Shown one piece after another: positions 1 through 7,314 of a stretch of 64,000 nt of DNA. Both the position numbers and the translations under genes were made by a program. The notes under the pieces were generated by a model that was not told the DNA's origin, did no database searches, and was given only the letters and a program-made list of their open reading frames with translations. This stretch comes from Mesobacterium_A hydrothermale (lineage in GTDB: Bacteria > Pseudomonadota > Alphaproteobacteria > Rhodobacterales > Rhodobacteraceae), in NCBI RefSeq assembly GCF_035818635.1, contig NZ_JAYLLH010000011.1:55574-119573 (forward strand), written 5' to 3'. Every line of letters starts with the position of its first letter. Position 1 is the first letter of the stretch.

Positions 1-148
1 CGCAGGTTTTACCGTGGCCGAGGCGGACAAATTCTTTGGCGCCCCCGACCGTGCCCTGATCGCCGGGCTGGACATTCATCTGCGCCCCCCGGTCGAGGTG
101 CGGCGTGATTTCACCCGGCGCCACGCTTCACTGATGGGACAGCTATGA
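1..148 (+). CDS. 3' end of an unidentified gene (partial)
   Basis: An open frame enters from the left edge (codons start at base 2) and ends with TGA at 146-148, giving a 48-residue C-terminal fragment that ends in HASLMGQL. I do not recognise the family from so short a piece. Its stop codon overlaps the ATG of the following acetyltransferase-like gene (ATGA at 145-148), which is typical of translationally coupled genes and supports this as a real gene end. Confidence 0.6.
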   Translation, partial: AGFTVAEADKFFGAPDRALIAGLDIHLRPPVEVRRDFTRRHASLMGQL

Positions 149-630
149 TCACCATTCGTCGCGCCACCCAGCTGGATACACGCCAGATGGCGGAACTCCT
201 GAACCAGATCATCGACGCCGGTGGCACCACCGCGATCACTCAGCCGGTCACGCGCGACGCCTTGTGGCAATGAGTGCAGTCCGGCGGCGCAGGCTCGGCC
301 TGGCATGTTGCCGAAGACCGCGATGGTGCCATCCTTGGTTTTCAGTGGGTCGCACCAAACCCCGACCTGCCGCCGGACGCCTGTGAAATCGCCACCTTCG
401 TCCAGACCGGCAAGACCGGGCTCGGCACGGGCTCTCGCTTGTTCGAGACAACGAAATCCGTGGCACGCGCGCTTGGCTACGACTGGATCAGTGCTGAAAT
501 CCGCGCCGACAATTCCGGTGGGCTGGCCTATTACCAAAGCCGCGGTTTCGAAGACTATGGTCGCCGTAACGGCGTGGTCCTGGCGGACGGGCTGACAGTG
601 GACAAGGTGCTGAAACGCTTCGACCTCTAA
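145..630 (+). pseudogene. GNAT family N-acetyltransferase interrupted by an in-frame TGA
   Basis: Reading from the ATG at 145 gives 42 codons (MITIRRATQLDTRQMAELLN...), then TGA at 271-273, then 118 more codons in the same frame to TAA at 628-630. The whole reads as one GNAT acetyltransferase of about 161 residues. The downstream part has the acetyl-CoA-binding type segment (about QTGKTGLGTGSRLFETT) and the C-terminal NSGGLAYYQSRGFEDYG signature, while the upstream part supplies the first strand and helix. The stop directly follows a Trp-Gln pair, so a single point change (for example TGG to TGA) would explain it. A GTG directly after the stop (274) could allow a truncated product, but that would lack the N-terminal strands. 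The gene is coupled to the upstream fragment by an ATGA overlap. The alternatives are a sequencing error or a strain-specific nonsense mutation. Confidence 0.7.
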
Positions 631-789
631 GCGTTCCGTTCGGCCCAAGGCGTGACGCCCCCGCGCCAGAGCGGCAGTCACTCCAACGGCCAATGCCAGG
701 CCGCGTCTATGGCAGCGAGGGGCTGGTCACCAGGAATAGCAGGTCCCTGCCATAAGCCTCGCGCAGGCAAAGGTTTTCAGGGTCGGTAG

Positions 790-1344
790 TCAGCGCGGGC
801 TGCGCTTGGCAAGAATGCGCTGCAGTGTGCGGCGGTGCATGTTCAGACGCCGCGCGGTTTCGCTGACGTTGCGGTCGCACAATTCGTACACCCGCTGAAT
901 ATGCTCCCAACGCACACGGTCCGCACTCATCGGGTTTTCCGGTGGCGGCGGCATTTCTTCGCCCGTTGCAAGCAAGGCATTGGTGATATCGGTCGCATCG
1001 GCAGGTTTCGACAGGTAATCGGTGGCACCGATCTTGACCGCAGCAACGGCGGTGGCAATCGCGCCATATCCGGTCAGCACGACAATGCGGCTGTCGGGGC
1101 GTTTTTCACGCAGCACTTCGACCACGTCCAACCCGTTGCCATCCTCAAGCCGCAGGTCAACGACGGCAAAGGCCGGGGGACGGGCTGTGGCAATGGCCTT
1201 GCCGGCGGCGACGGAACCAGCCATTTCCACTTCGAAACCGCGCTTTTCCATGGCCTTCGCCAACCGGCGCAGGAACGGTTCGTCGTCATCTACCAAAAGC
1301 AGGGTCTTGTCTTCGCCAATGTCGTCCAGAGTGCGCTCGGCCAC
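790..1344 (-). CDS. regA: RegA/PrrA/ActR global redox response regulator
   Basis: This 184-residue response regulator is the partner of the RegB kinase and activates or represses photosynthesis, respiration, CO2- and N2-fixation type genes in response to redox state. The receiver domain (about 12-125) has the acidic pocket D19-D21, the phospho-acceptor D63 (VVDLRLEDG), T91 and K113. A proline stretch (about 131-136) links it to a short Fis-type helix-turn-helix with the nearly invariant tail SETARRLNMHRRTLQRILAKR. Length and architecture match the highly conserved RegA family. It lies 78 bases downstream of senC on the same strand, with regB divergent, the classical reg/prr arrangement. Confidence 0.96.
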   Translation of the reverse strand: MAERTLDDIGEDKTLLLVDDDEPFLRRLAKAMEKRGFEVEMAGSVAAGKAIATARPPAFAVVDLRLEDGNGLDVVEVLREKRPDSRIVVLTGYGAIATAVAAVKIGATDYLSKPADATDITNALLATGEEMPPPPENPMSADRVRWEHIQRVYELCDRNVSETARRLNMHRRTLQRILAKRSPR

Positions 1345-1422
1345 CAGGTTTCCTCCCCGCCGCGTCTGTTTGACACAGTTCTTTATCCTGTGATGCCGAT
1401 CCCGTCAAACCACTAGCGTGGG

Positions 1423-2043
1423 TCAGCTTTTTTCGACGAAACAAGCCACCTTGTCGGCCATCTGCTCTGGCGTCAGTTCGCGCCGGAAAAACTCGACGAA
1501 CCCGTATTCGGGGAAGACCAGATAGGTAAAGGTCGAATGGTCGACCAGGTAATATTCCTCGTCAGGATCCTGAACCTTGAAATAGGTGCGATACGCCTGG
1601 CTTGCGGCCTTGACCTGTTCCGGGCTGCCGGTCAGCCCGATCATGCGCTCATGCATGTTTTGGGCGAAATCGCCGACCACTTCGGGCGTGTCACGCTTCG
1701 GATCGATCGAGATGAAAACCGGCGTCACCATCACGCCGCGATCTTCCAGGATATCGACTGCCTCGACGTTGCGGGCATTGTCCAGCGGGCAGACGTCAGG
1801 GCAATAGGTATAGCCGAAATACAGCAGCGTCGGCCCGGTGATCACATCCTTGTCGGTTACGGTTTTCCCGGCCGCGTTCACCAGCGTGAAGGGCCCGCCG
1901 ATCGTTTCGCTTCCTCCCGCGATCTTGCCGGTCCGGCATTGTGCGAACCGGTCGGCATCCGGCGCCGGGCGCGACACGTACCAGACGCCGCCCAACAGGG
2001 CTGCTACGGCGACTGCCCCGGCGATTGCTGCGAATTTGACCAT
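1423..2043 (-). CDS. senC: SCO1/SenC/PrrC copper chaperone-like protein
   Basis: This is a membrane-anchored thioredoxin-fold protein of the SCO family, needed for copper delivery to cytochrome oxidases and implicated in Reg/Prr signalling. I chose the internal ATG at 2043 (206 residues) because an AGGAGG box sits 7 bases upstream of it; a start at 2070 lacks such a site. Residues 4-23 form one N-terminal membrane anchor. The copper-binding ligands are present: the CPDVC pair (C81 and C85) and the distal His (H169, in VDHSTFTYLV). The gene is followed by regA on the same strand and faces regB across an 109-base divergent region. Confidence 0.93.
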   Translation of the reverse strand: MVKFAAIAGAVAVAALLGGVWYVSRPAPDADRFAQCRTGKIAGGSETIGGPFTLVNAAGKTVTDKDVITGPTLLYFGYTYCPDVCPLDNARNVEAVDILEDRGVMVTPVFISIDPKRDTPEVVGDFAQNMHERMIGLTGSPEQVKAASQAYRTYFKVQDPDEEYYLVDHSTFTYLVFPEYGFVEFFRRELTPEQMADKVACFVEKS

Positions 2044-2152
2044 GTCGGTTCCTCCTGTTCGTTTCGTCACCGCCGCACCGGAATGCGTTGCGCGTGTTCA
2101 CCGGGACACCTAACAATTGAAACCACGGGCGCAAGGGGGTGAATGAGCGCAG

Positions 2153-3544
2153 ATGTCTGACACCGAATACGGGCTGCTGAACGAACAGAACCGCACGCAC
2201 TGGATCCGGTTGCGCACGATGATCCTGCTGCGTTGGTTTGCCATTGTCGGTCAGTTGTCCGCGTTGATCGTGGCGCAGAGGGTCTACAACCTTCAACTGG
2301 AATTCGGCCTGTGCTTCCTGGCGGTGGGGGTGTCGGTCGCGGGCAACCTGATCGCGATCTTCGTATTCCCGGAAAACAAGCGCCTGTCGGAATCCGAGAA
2401 TTTCATGATGGTCCTGTTCGACCTCTTGCAGCTGTGTTTCCTGCTGTTTCTGACCGGCGGTCTGCACAACCCGTTCTCGCTTCTGGTGCTTGGGCCTGTC
2501 ACGGTGTCGGCGGCGGTGCTGCGGTTGCGGTCAGCGATATTCCTGGGGCTGACGGCCTTTGTCCTGATCACGGTCATGGTGTTTTTTCACTTGCCGCTGA
2601 TGACCGAAGACGGGTTTGTCCTGCGTATCCCGACCGTCTTCGTCTTTGGTCAATGGGCGGCAATTTCTATCGCCCTTGTGTTTATCTCGCTTTACGCGCG
2701 GCGGATCACGCGGGAAATGCACTCGATGGCTGATGCGCTGACGGCAACACAGATGGCGCTGGCCCGGGCGCAGAAGCTGAACGATCTCGGCGGGGTCGTT
2801 GCCGCCGCCGCGCATGAACTCGGTACGCCGCTGGCAACGATCAAGCTGACGGCGTCAGAGCTGATCGAGGACCTGCAAGACCGGCCTGATCTGGCCGATG
2901 ATGCGCGGCTGATCGGCGAACAGACCGACCGTTGCCGCGATATCCTGCGGTCGATGGGGCGGGCGGGCAAGGATGACCTGCATATGCGCCAGGCCCCGCT
3001 GTCAGAGGTGCTGCGAGAAGCCGCCGAACCGCACCAGATGCGCGGCAAAGAGATCCTCTTTGAAGAAGGCCCAAGCCATGGTGCCGACCTGGCCCAGCCC
3101 CAGATCCTGCGCCGCCCTGAAATCATCCACGGACTGCGCAACCTGGTGCAGAATGCCGTGGACTTCGCCCGTAGCCGCGTCTGGGTCGAAGCGCTGTGGA
3201 CCGAAGACCATATCTCGGTGCGGATCGTGGACGATGGTCGCGGCTATCCCCCGCACCTGATCGGACGGATTGGCGATCCGTTCGTACGAACCCGCCGGTC
3301 CGAAAAGGACAAGGGCCTGCGGCCGGAATACGAAGGCATGGGGCTTGGACTGTTCATCGCCAAGACGCTGCTGGAACGCAGCGGCGCAGAGCTGAGTTTT
3401 GCCAACGGATCCGATCCTTACGTGACCAAGAAATCGAACATCGAAAAACGCGGTGCGATTGTCGAAGTCGTGTGGCCACGCGCCCAGATCGTGCCGCAGG
3501 ATACGCCCGGTGGGCTTGGGGAGAACCAGAGGTTCGAGCCGTGA
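2153..3544 (+). CDS. regB: RegB/PrrB redox-sensing histidine kinase
   Basis: This 463-residue sensor kinase phosphorylates RegA. About six hydrophobic segments fill residues 25-182 and include the quinone-binding loop motif GGLHNPFS (102-109). The DHp domain carries the phospho-accepting His221 in AAAHELGTPLATIKL. The redox-active cysteine of the family is conserved at C261 (DRCRDILRSMGRAGKDD). The C-terminal ATP-binding domain has the N box (LVQNAVDFA), DDGRGYP and GMGLGLFIAKTLLERSG. A purine-rich site (AAGGGGGTGA) lies upstream of the ATG. It is divergent from senC-regA, so the 2044-2152 interval should hold both promoters. Confidence 0.96.
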   Translation: MSDTEYGLLNEQNRTHWIRLRTMILLRWFAIVGQLSALIVAQRVYNLQLEFGLCFLAVGVSVAGNLIAIFVFPENKRLSESENFMMVLFDLLQLCFLLFLTGGLHNPFSLLVLGPVTVSAAVLRLRSAIFLGLTAFVLITVMVFFHLPLMTEDGFVLRIPTVFVFGQWAAISIALVFISLYARRITREMHSMADALTATQMALARAQKLNDLGGVVAAAAHELGTPLATIKLTASELIEDLQDRPDLADDARLIGEQTDRCRDILRSMGRAGKDDLHMRQAPLSEVLREAAEPHQMRGKEILFEEGPSHGADLAQPQILRRPEIIHGLRNLVQNAVDFARSRVWVEALWTEDHISVRIVDDGRGYPPHLIGRIGDPFVRTRRSEKDKGLRPEYEGMGLGLFIAKTLLERSGAELSFANGSDPYVTKKSNIEKRGAIVEVVWPRAQIVPQDTPGGLGENQRFEP

Positions 3545-3567
3545 AATTCACCTCTGGGTTGTTTTTA

Positions 3568-3583
3568 TTAATCTTTCATTAAC
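3568..3583 (+). promoter_or_regulatory. perfect CtrA-type box (TTAA-N7-TTAAC)
   Basis: The bases TTAATCTTTCATTAAC match the full CtrA recognition consensus TTAA-N7-TTAAC exactly. The box lies in the 75-base gap between regB and the DivL-like gene, about 37 bases before the chosen ATG at 3620. CtrA is the response regulator controlled by the CckA-ChpT-DivL pathway in alphaproteobacteria, so the position suggests feedback on the DivL-like gene. The motif is seen directly; binding is inferred. Confidence 0.55.
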
Positions 3584-3619
3584 CAAATTCGTGGCACCTT
3601 GGCTGAAAAGGGCTCACGG

Positions 3620-5140
3620 ATGGAAATGGAACCGGCGGTCTGGGGGATGATTGCGCTGGGTGCGTTGGGTGCCGCGGCCATAGTCTTGGCCGTGACCTAT
3701 CTGTTTCCAAGAGGTCTGCGCGCACGCCGGCACGATCCCGCTCCGGATGTGACCGTCATGGCCTTTGTTCTGAAGGATGATGTGCTGCTGGATGCCAGCG
3801 ATGGCGCGCTTGGGGCGCTGGGGTTGCCGCAGGACAGCCCGATCTATTGGCGCGATCTCTGGAATGCGCTGACTCCCCGGTTTCCTGACCTGCAACCGGA
3901 TCTTCCGGACCTTGAAAAGCAAGAATTTGCATCTGCCGGGCAGGACGCGACCCTGCGCATCGTCCAACGTGGCGATCGCCTGCGGGTCGAGGTCAGCGGC
4001 GGCGCGCGCCTGCCGCTGGACGGGCAGCGGGCGGCGTTCCTGGATGCCGAACTGGCCCGCCTGCGCGCCGTGGTGCAACGCGCGCCAGAACCGATTTGGC
4101 GCACCGCGCCCGATGGCCGTGTCTTGTGGGCGAATGACGCCTGCGAAGCGTTGGCGCTGGATACCGGGGAAATCGCGCTTGTCACCTCGCAACCCGAGGA
4201 CCGGCCGGAACAGTGGCGTGAGCGACTGGCGGACCGGTCGAACAGCCAGGCTGACGTGCGCTGGTTCGAGGTCGTCTCGCGCCGTGCCGGGCCCGATACG
4301 TTGCATTGGGCCACCAACATCGACGCAGTCGTTCGCGCGGAAGAGGCGCAGCGCAACTTCGTCCAGACCTTGACCAAGACCTTTGCCCACCTGCCAATCG
4401 GGCTTGCGATCTTTGACCGGAACCGCCAGTTGGCGCTGTTCAATCCGGCGCTGATCGACCTAACGGCATTGCCGGCGGAATTCCTCTCCGGGCGCCCAAA
4501 TCTGATGACCTTTTTCGATCATCTGCGAGAGGTGCGGATGATGCCGGAACCCAAGAACTATTCAGGTTGGCGCGAACAGCTTGCCGAACTGGTCCGCGCC
4601 ACCTGTGATGACCGCTATACCGACACCTGGACGTTGCCTTCGGGCCTGACCTACAAGATCACCGGTCGGCCGCATCCCGATGGCGCGATTGCCTTCTTGA
4701 TCGAGGATATTAGCGCCGAAATCTCGTTGACCCGCCGGTTCCGGGCAGAGTTGCACCAGTCGCTGGCGGTTCTCGATGCGATGTCAGATGCCTATGCCGT
4801 GTTTTCGCAGCTTGGCGTTCTGACAATGAGCAACGCGGCCTACCGGGCACTTTGGGGCAACGACCCCGATGGCCGGATGGGTGAAAGCACCATCCCGGAC
4901 GAATGCAAGGACTGGCGCAGCTTGTGCGAGGATACGCCGGAACTGTCTGAACTGTGCGATACGCTTCAGCAACAGCGGTTGCCACACCCGGTGGAACTGA
5001 CCGTTCAACACCGGCTTCGCGGGCGCGTTCTGGTGCGGGTTCAGGCGGTGGCAGGGGGAAGCCTGCTGATCCGGTTTACCGCCCGAGACTCTTTGTCGGA
5101 TGGGGTGGCGCCGGCATGGTCCGCCCGCGCGGCAGAGTAG
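3620..5140 (+). CDS. divL: DivL-like PAS-domain membrane protein lacking a kinase domain
   Basis: The start is the ATG at 3620 (506 residues), with AAAAGGG 7 bases upstream; a TTG at 3599 is less likely. One transmembrane helix (about 6-28) is followed by a cytoplasmic region with at least three PAS-like segments (roughly 140-235, 250-350 and 370-470; for example FAHLPIGLAIFDRNRQLALFNPAL and MSDAYAVFSQLGVLTMSNAAYRALWG). There is no DHp His box and no HATPase domain. In alphaproteobacteria DivL is encoded next to tsaE-amgK-murU-addBA, exactly as here, and the Rhodobacter capsulatus DivL is known as a PAS-domain protein controlling CtrA. I therefore call this the DivL counterpart, acting on CckA-CtrA signalling (motility, cell cycle, gene transfer agent). 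The identification rests on synteny and architecture, not on an alignment. Confidence 0.7.
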   Translation: MEMEPAVWGMIALGALGAAAIVLAVTYLFPRGLRARRHDPAPDVTVMAFVLKDDVLLDASDGALGALGLPQDSPIYWRDLWNALTPRFPDLQPDLPDLEKQEFASAGQDATLRIVQRGDRLRVEVSGGARLPLDGQRAAFLDAELARLRAVVQRAPEPIWRTAPDGRVLWANDACEALALDTGEIALVTSQPEDRPEQWRERLADRSNSQADVRWFEVVSRRAGPDTLHWATNIDAVVRAEEAQRNFVQTLTKTFAHLPIGLAIFDRNRQLALFNPALIDLTALPAEFLSGRPNLMTFFDHLREVRMMPEPKNYSGWREQLAELVRATCDDRYTDTWTLPSGLTYKITGRPHPDGAIAFLIEDISAEISLTRRFRAELHQSLAVLDAMSDAYAVFSQLGVLTMSNAAYRALWGNDPDGRMGESTIPDECKDWRSLCEDTPELSELCDTLQQQRLPHPVELTVQHRLRGRVLVRVQAVAGGSLLIRFTARDSLSDGVAPAWSARAAE

Positions 5141-5186
5141 CGGCGATCGCGCTTGCGGCTGGTGGCGGGGCAGCTAAAGTCGGCCC

Positions 5187-5666
5187 ATGACCGCGACATC
5201 CCCGATTTGCCTGACGATGCCATCGCCCGCTGCAACCTGTGCTCTGGCGCGCGCCCTGGGGGTGCGGCTGAGGGCAGGGGATGTGTTGTTGATGGAAGGT
5301 GGAATTGGCGCGGGCAAGACCCATTTTGCCCGCTGCCTGATCCAGTCCCTGCTACCCGCACCAGAGGACGTACCATCGCCCACATTCACGTTGGTGCAGG
5401 TCTATGAGGCGGCTGACTTCGAGATCTGGCACAGTGACCTGTATCGCCTGACCGACCCCGATCAGGTGGTGGAACTGGGCTTGACCGAAGCGTTTGAAAC
5501 CGCGCTGTGCCTTGTGGAATGGCCTGACCGTCTGGCCGACCTGTCGCCGCAAGAGGCGCTTTGGATTCGCTTTGCCGATGCCGGGGACAGCCCGGAGGCC
5601 AGGGCGCTGGAACTCAGCTGGACGGCTGGCGATTGGGGCGCGCGGCTGCAGGGGGTGGCCGCGTGA
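5187..5666 (+). CDS. tsaE: tRNA threonylcarbamoyladenosine biosynthesis ATPase TsaE (YjeE)
   Basis: This 159-residue P-loop protein is the ATPase of the TsaB-TsaD-TsaE complex, which makes the t6A37 modification in ANN-decoding tRNAs. Walker A is GGIGAGKT at 38-45, and the family signatures SPTFTLVQVY and HSDLYRLTDPDQVVELGLTEAF are clear, as is the VEWPDRL segment. Its TGA overlaps the GTG start of the next gene (GTGA), beginning a run of overlapping genes through to addA. Confidence 0.93.
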   Translation: MTATSPICLTMPSPAATCALARALGVRLRAGDVLLMEGGIGAGKTHFARCLIQSLLPAPEDVPSPTFTLVQVYEAADFEIWHSDLYRLTDPDQVVELGLTEAFETALCLVEWPDRLADLSPQEALWIRFADAGDSPEARALELSWTAGDWGARLQGVAA

Positions 5667-6637
5667 CGATCACGGGGTTCCTGAATGCTTGCGGTTGGGG
5701 CGATGCCGCGCGGCAGGACATGACGCCTGATGCCTCCAGTCGGACCTATACCCGCCTGTGCAAGGGCGAGGATACCGCGGTCGTGATGCAGGACCCGGAC
5801 GGCGACGTTGCCTTGTTTGCCCGGCTTTCGCGGCACCTGAGCGCGCTCGGCCTGAGCGCGCCGCGCATCATCGCAGAGGCGCCGCAGGACGGGCTGTTGC
5901 TGATCGAGGATCTTGGCGATGACCTGTTTGCGCGACTGTGCGAAACCGATCCCGCGCTGGAACCAACGCTTTACGACACCGCGGTCGATGTGCTGATTGC
6001 ACTGCACCGGGCCAAGCCGCCCGCAGGGCTGACTGTCGCCACGCCATCGCTTCTTGCGCAGATGATCGACCCGGCGTTCGACTTTTATGCGGCCCGGGCC
6101 GGGCAGACCCCGTCACAGACCGACCGGCGGGCCTTGCAGGCCGCGCTGAAAGACGCGCTCGACAGCCACGCGTCCGTGGCTGACGTGATGATCCTGCGCG
6201 ACTACCACGCCGAAAATCTGCTGTGGCTGCCGCAGCGCACAGGCACGGCGTGTGCCGGGCTGCTGGATTTCCAGGACGCGCTGATCGGCCACCGGGCCTA
6301 TGATCTGGTGTCCCTGTTGCAAGACGCCCGGCGCGACGTCACCGGCCCGGTCACCGACCGGGCGATCAGGCGGTTCGCGGACCGGACCGGTACGCCAGAA
6401 GACACCTTGCGGGCCGCCTGCGCCGTGCTCGGGGTGCAGCGCAACTTGCGGATTCTTGGGATTTTTGCCCGCCTCGCGGTGCTGCGCGGCAAGCCTGGCT
6501 ACCTTGGCCTGATCCCGCGCGTCTGGGGCCATATCGACCGCAGCCTGCACCATCCGGCGCTGTCTTCGGTCGCGCCGCTGATCGCAAAGTACCTCCCGGC
6601 CCCTACGCCGGATGTGTTGGAAAGGCTGGCACGATGA
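5663..6637 (+). CDS. amgK: AmgK-like N-acetylmuramate/N-acetylglucosamine kinase (phosphotransferase family)
   Basis: This aminoglycoside-phosphotransferase-fold kinase has 324 residues from GTG 5663; the GTG overlaps the tsaE stop. Catalytic features are the Brenner-type loop LRDYHAENLLW (D180, N185) and the metal-binding DFQDAL (D202), with a nucleotide-binding IEDLGDDLFA segment near 81-90. In Pseudomonas, AmgK phosphorylates anomeric MurNAc/GlcNAc in the cell-wall recycling route that bypasses de novo UDP-MurNAc synthesis, and MurU then adds UMP. The next gene here is a MurU-like transferase, so the pair probably performs that salvage. The longer in-frame upstream extension lies inside tsaE and was rejected. 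Confidence 0.85.
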   Translation: MTITGFLNACGWGDAARQDMTPDASSRTYTRLCKGEDTAVVMQDPDGDVALFARLSRHLSALGLSAPRIIAEAPQDGLLLIEDLGDDLFARLCETDPALEPTLYDTAVDVLIALHRAKPPAGLTVATPSLLAQMIDPAFDFYAARAGQTPSQTDRRALQAALKDALDSHASVADVMILRDYHAENLLWLPQRTGTACAGLLDFQDALIGHRAYDLVSLLQDARRDVTGPVTDRAIRRFADRTGTPEDTLRAACAVLGVQRNLRILGIFARLAVLRGKPGYLGLIPRVWGHIDRSLHHPALSSVAPLIAKYLPAPTPDVLERLAR

Positions 6638-7314
6638 GCCCAAACGCGATCCTGCTGTTCGCCGCCGGGTTCGGCACCCGTATGGGCCCGCTGACCCGCA
6701 CCTGTCCTAAACCTTTGATCAGGGTGGCGGGCCGTCCGCTGATCGACCATGCGCTGGCGCTTGCGGATGACTTTGGCCCGCTGACCCGCGTGGCGAATGC
6801 GCATTACCATGCAGATCAACTGGCCGCGCATCTGGCGGACCGCGATGTGGCCCTGTCGCACGAGGCGCCCGAGATCCTTGAAACCGGGGGGGGGCTGCGC
6901 AAGGCGCTGCCCCTTCTTGGGCAGGGGCCGGTGTTCACGCTGAACACCGACGCGGTCTGGACCGGATCAAACCCGTTGGCGACGCTGGCCCGTGCGTGGC
7001 AACCGGATCGGATGCAAGCGCTTTTGTTGTGTGTGCCGCTGACGTCGGCCTTGGGGCGCGACGCGCCGGGCGATTTCCACCTGGGTCCCGACGGTCGGCT
7101 GCGTCGCGGGGGCGATCTGGTCTATACCGGGGCGCAGATCCTGCACACCGACCTGTTGCAAGAGGTCAGGGAACCAGCGTTTTCGCTGAACGTGGTGTGG
7201 AACAAGATGGCCGAACAGGGCGGGCTGTTTGGCGTCGTCCATGATGGCGGCTGGTGTGATGTTGGTCGGCCCGAAGGGATCGCTCTGGCCGAAGGACTGT
7301 TGGCTGATGTTTGA
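6634..7314 (+). CDS. murU: MurU-like nucleotidyltransferase
   Basis: The 226-residue protein starts with the sugar-nucleotidyltransferase signature LLFAAGFGTRMGPLTRTCPKPLI (about residues 7-29), and has the ETGGGLRKALPLLG and LNTDAVW motifs that place nucleotide and metal. It most likely converts MurNAc-1-P to UDP-MurNAc (or a related hexose-1-phosphate reaction) for peptidoglycan recycling, using the product of the AmgK-like kinase encoded just upstream. Its ATG overlaps the amgK stop (ATGA) and its own end overlaps the addB start by 8 bases. Substrate choice is inferred from the pairing with amgK. Confidence 0.85.
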   Translation: MSPNAILLFAAGFGTRMGPLTRTCPKPLIRVAGRPLIDHALALADDFGPLTRVANAHYHADQLAAHLADRDVALSHEAPEILETGGGLRKALPLLGQGPVFTLNTDAVWTGSNPLATLARAWQPDRMQALLLCVPLTSALGRDAPGDFHLGPDGRLRRGGDLVYTGAQILHTDLLQEVREPAFSLNVVWNKMAEQGGLFGVVHDGGWCDVGRPEGIALAEGLLADV

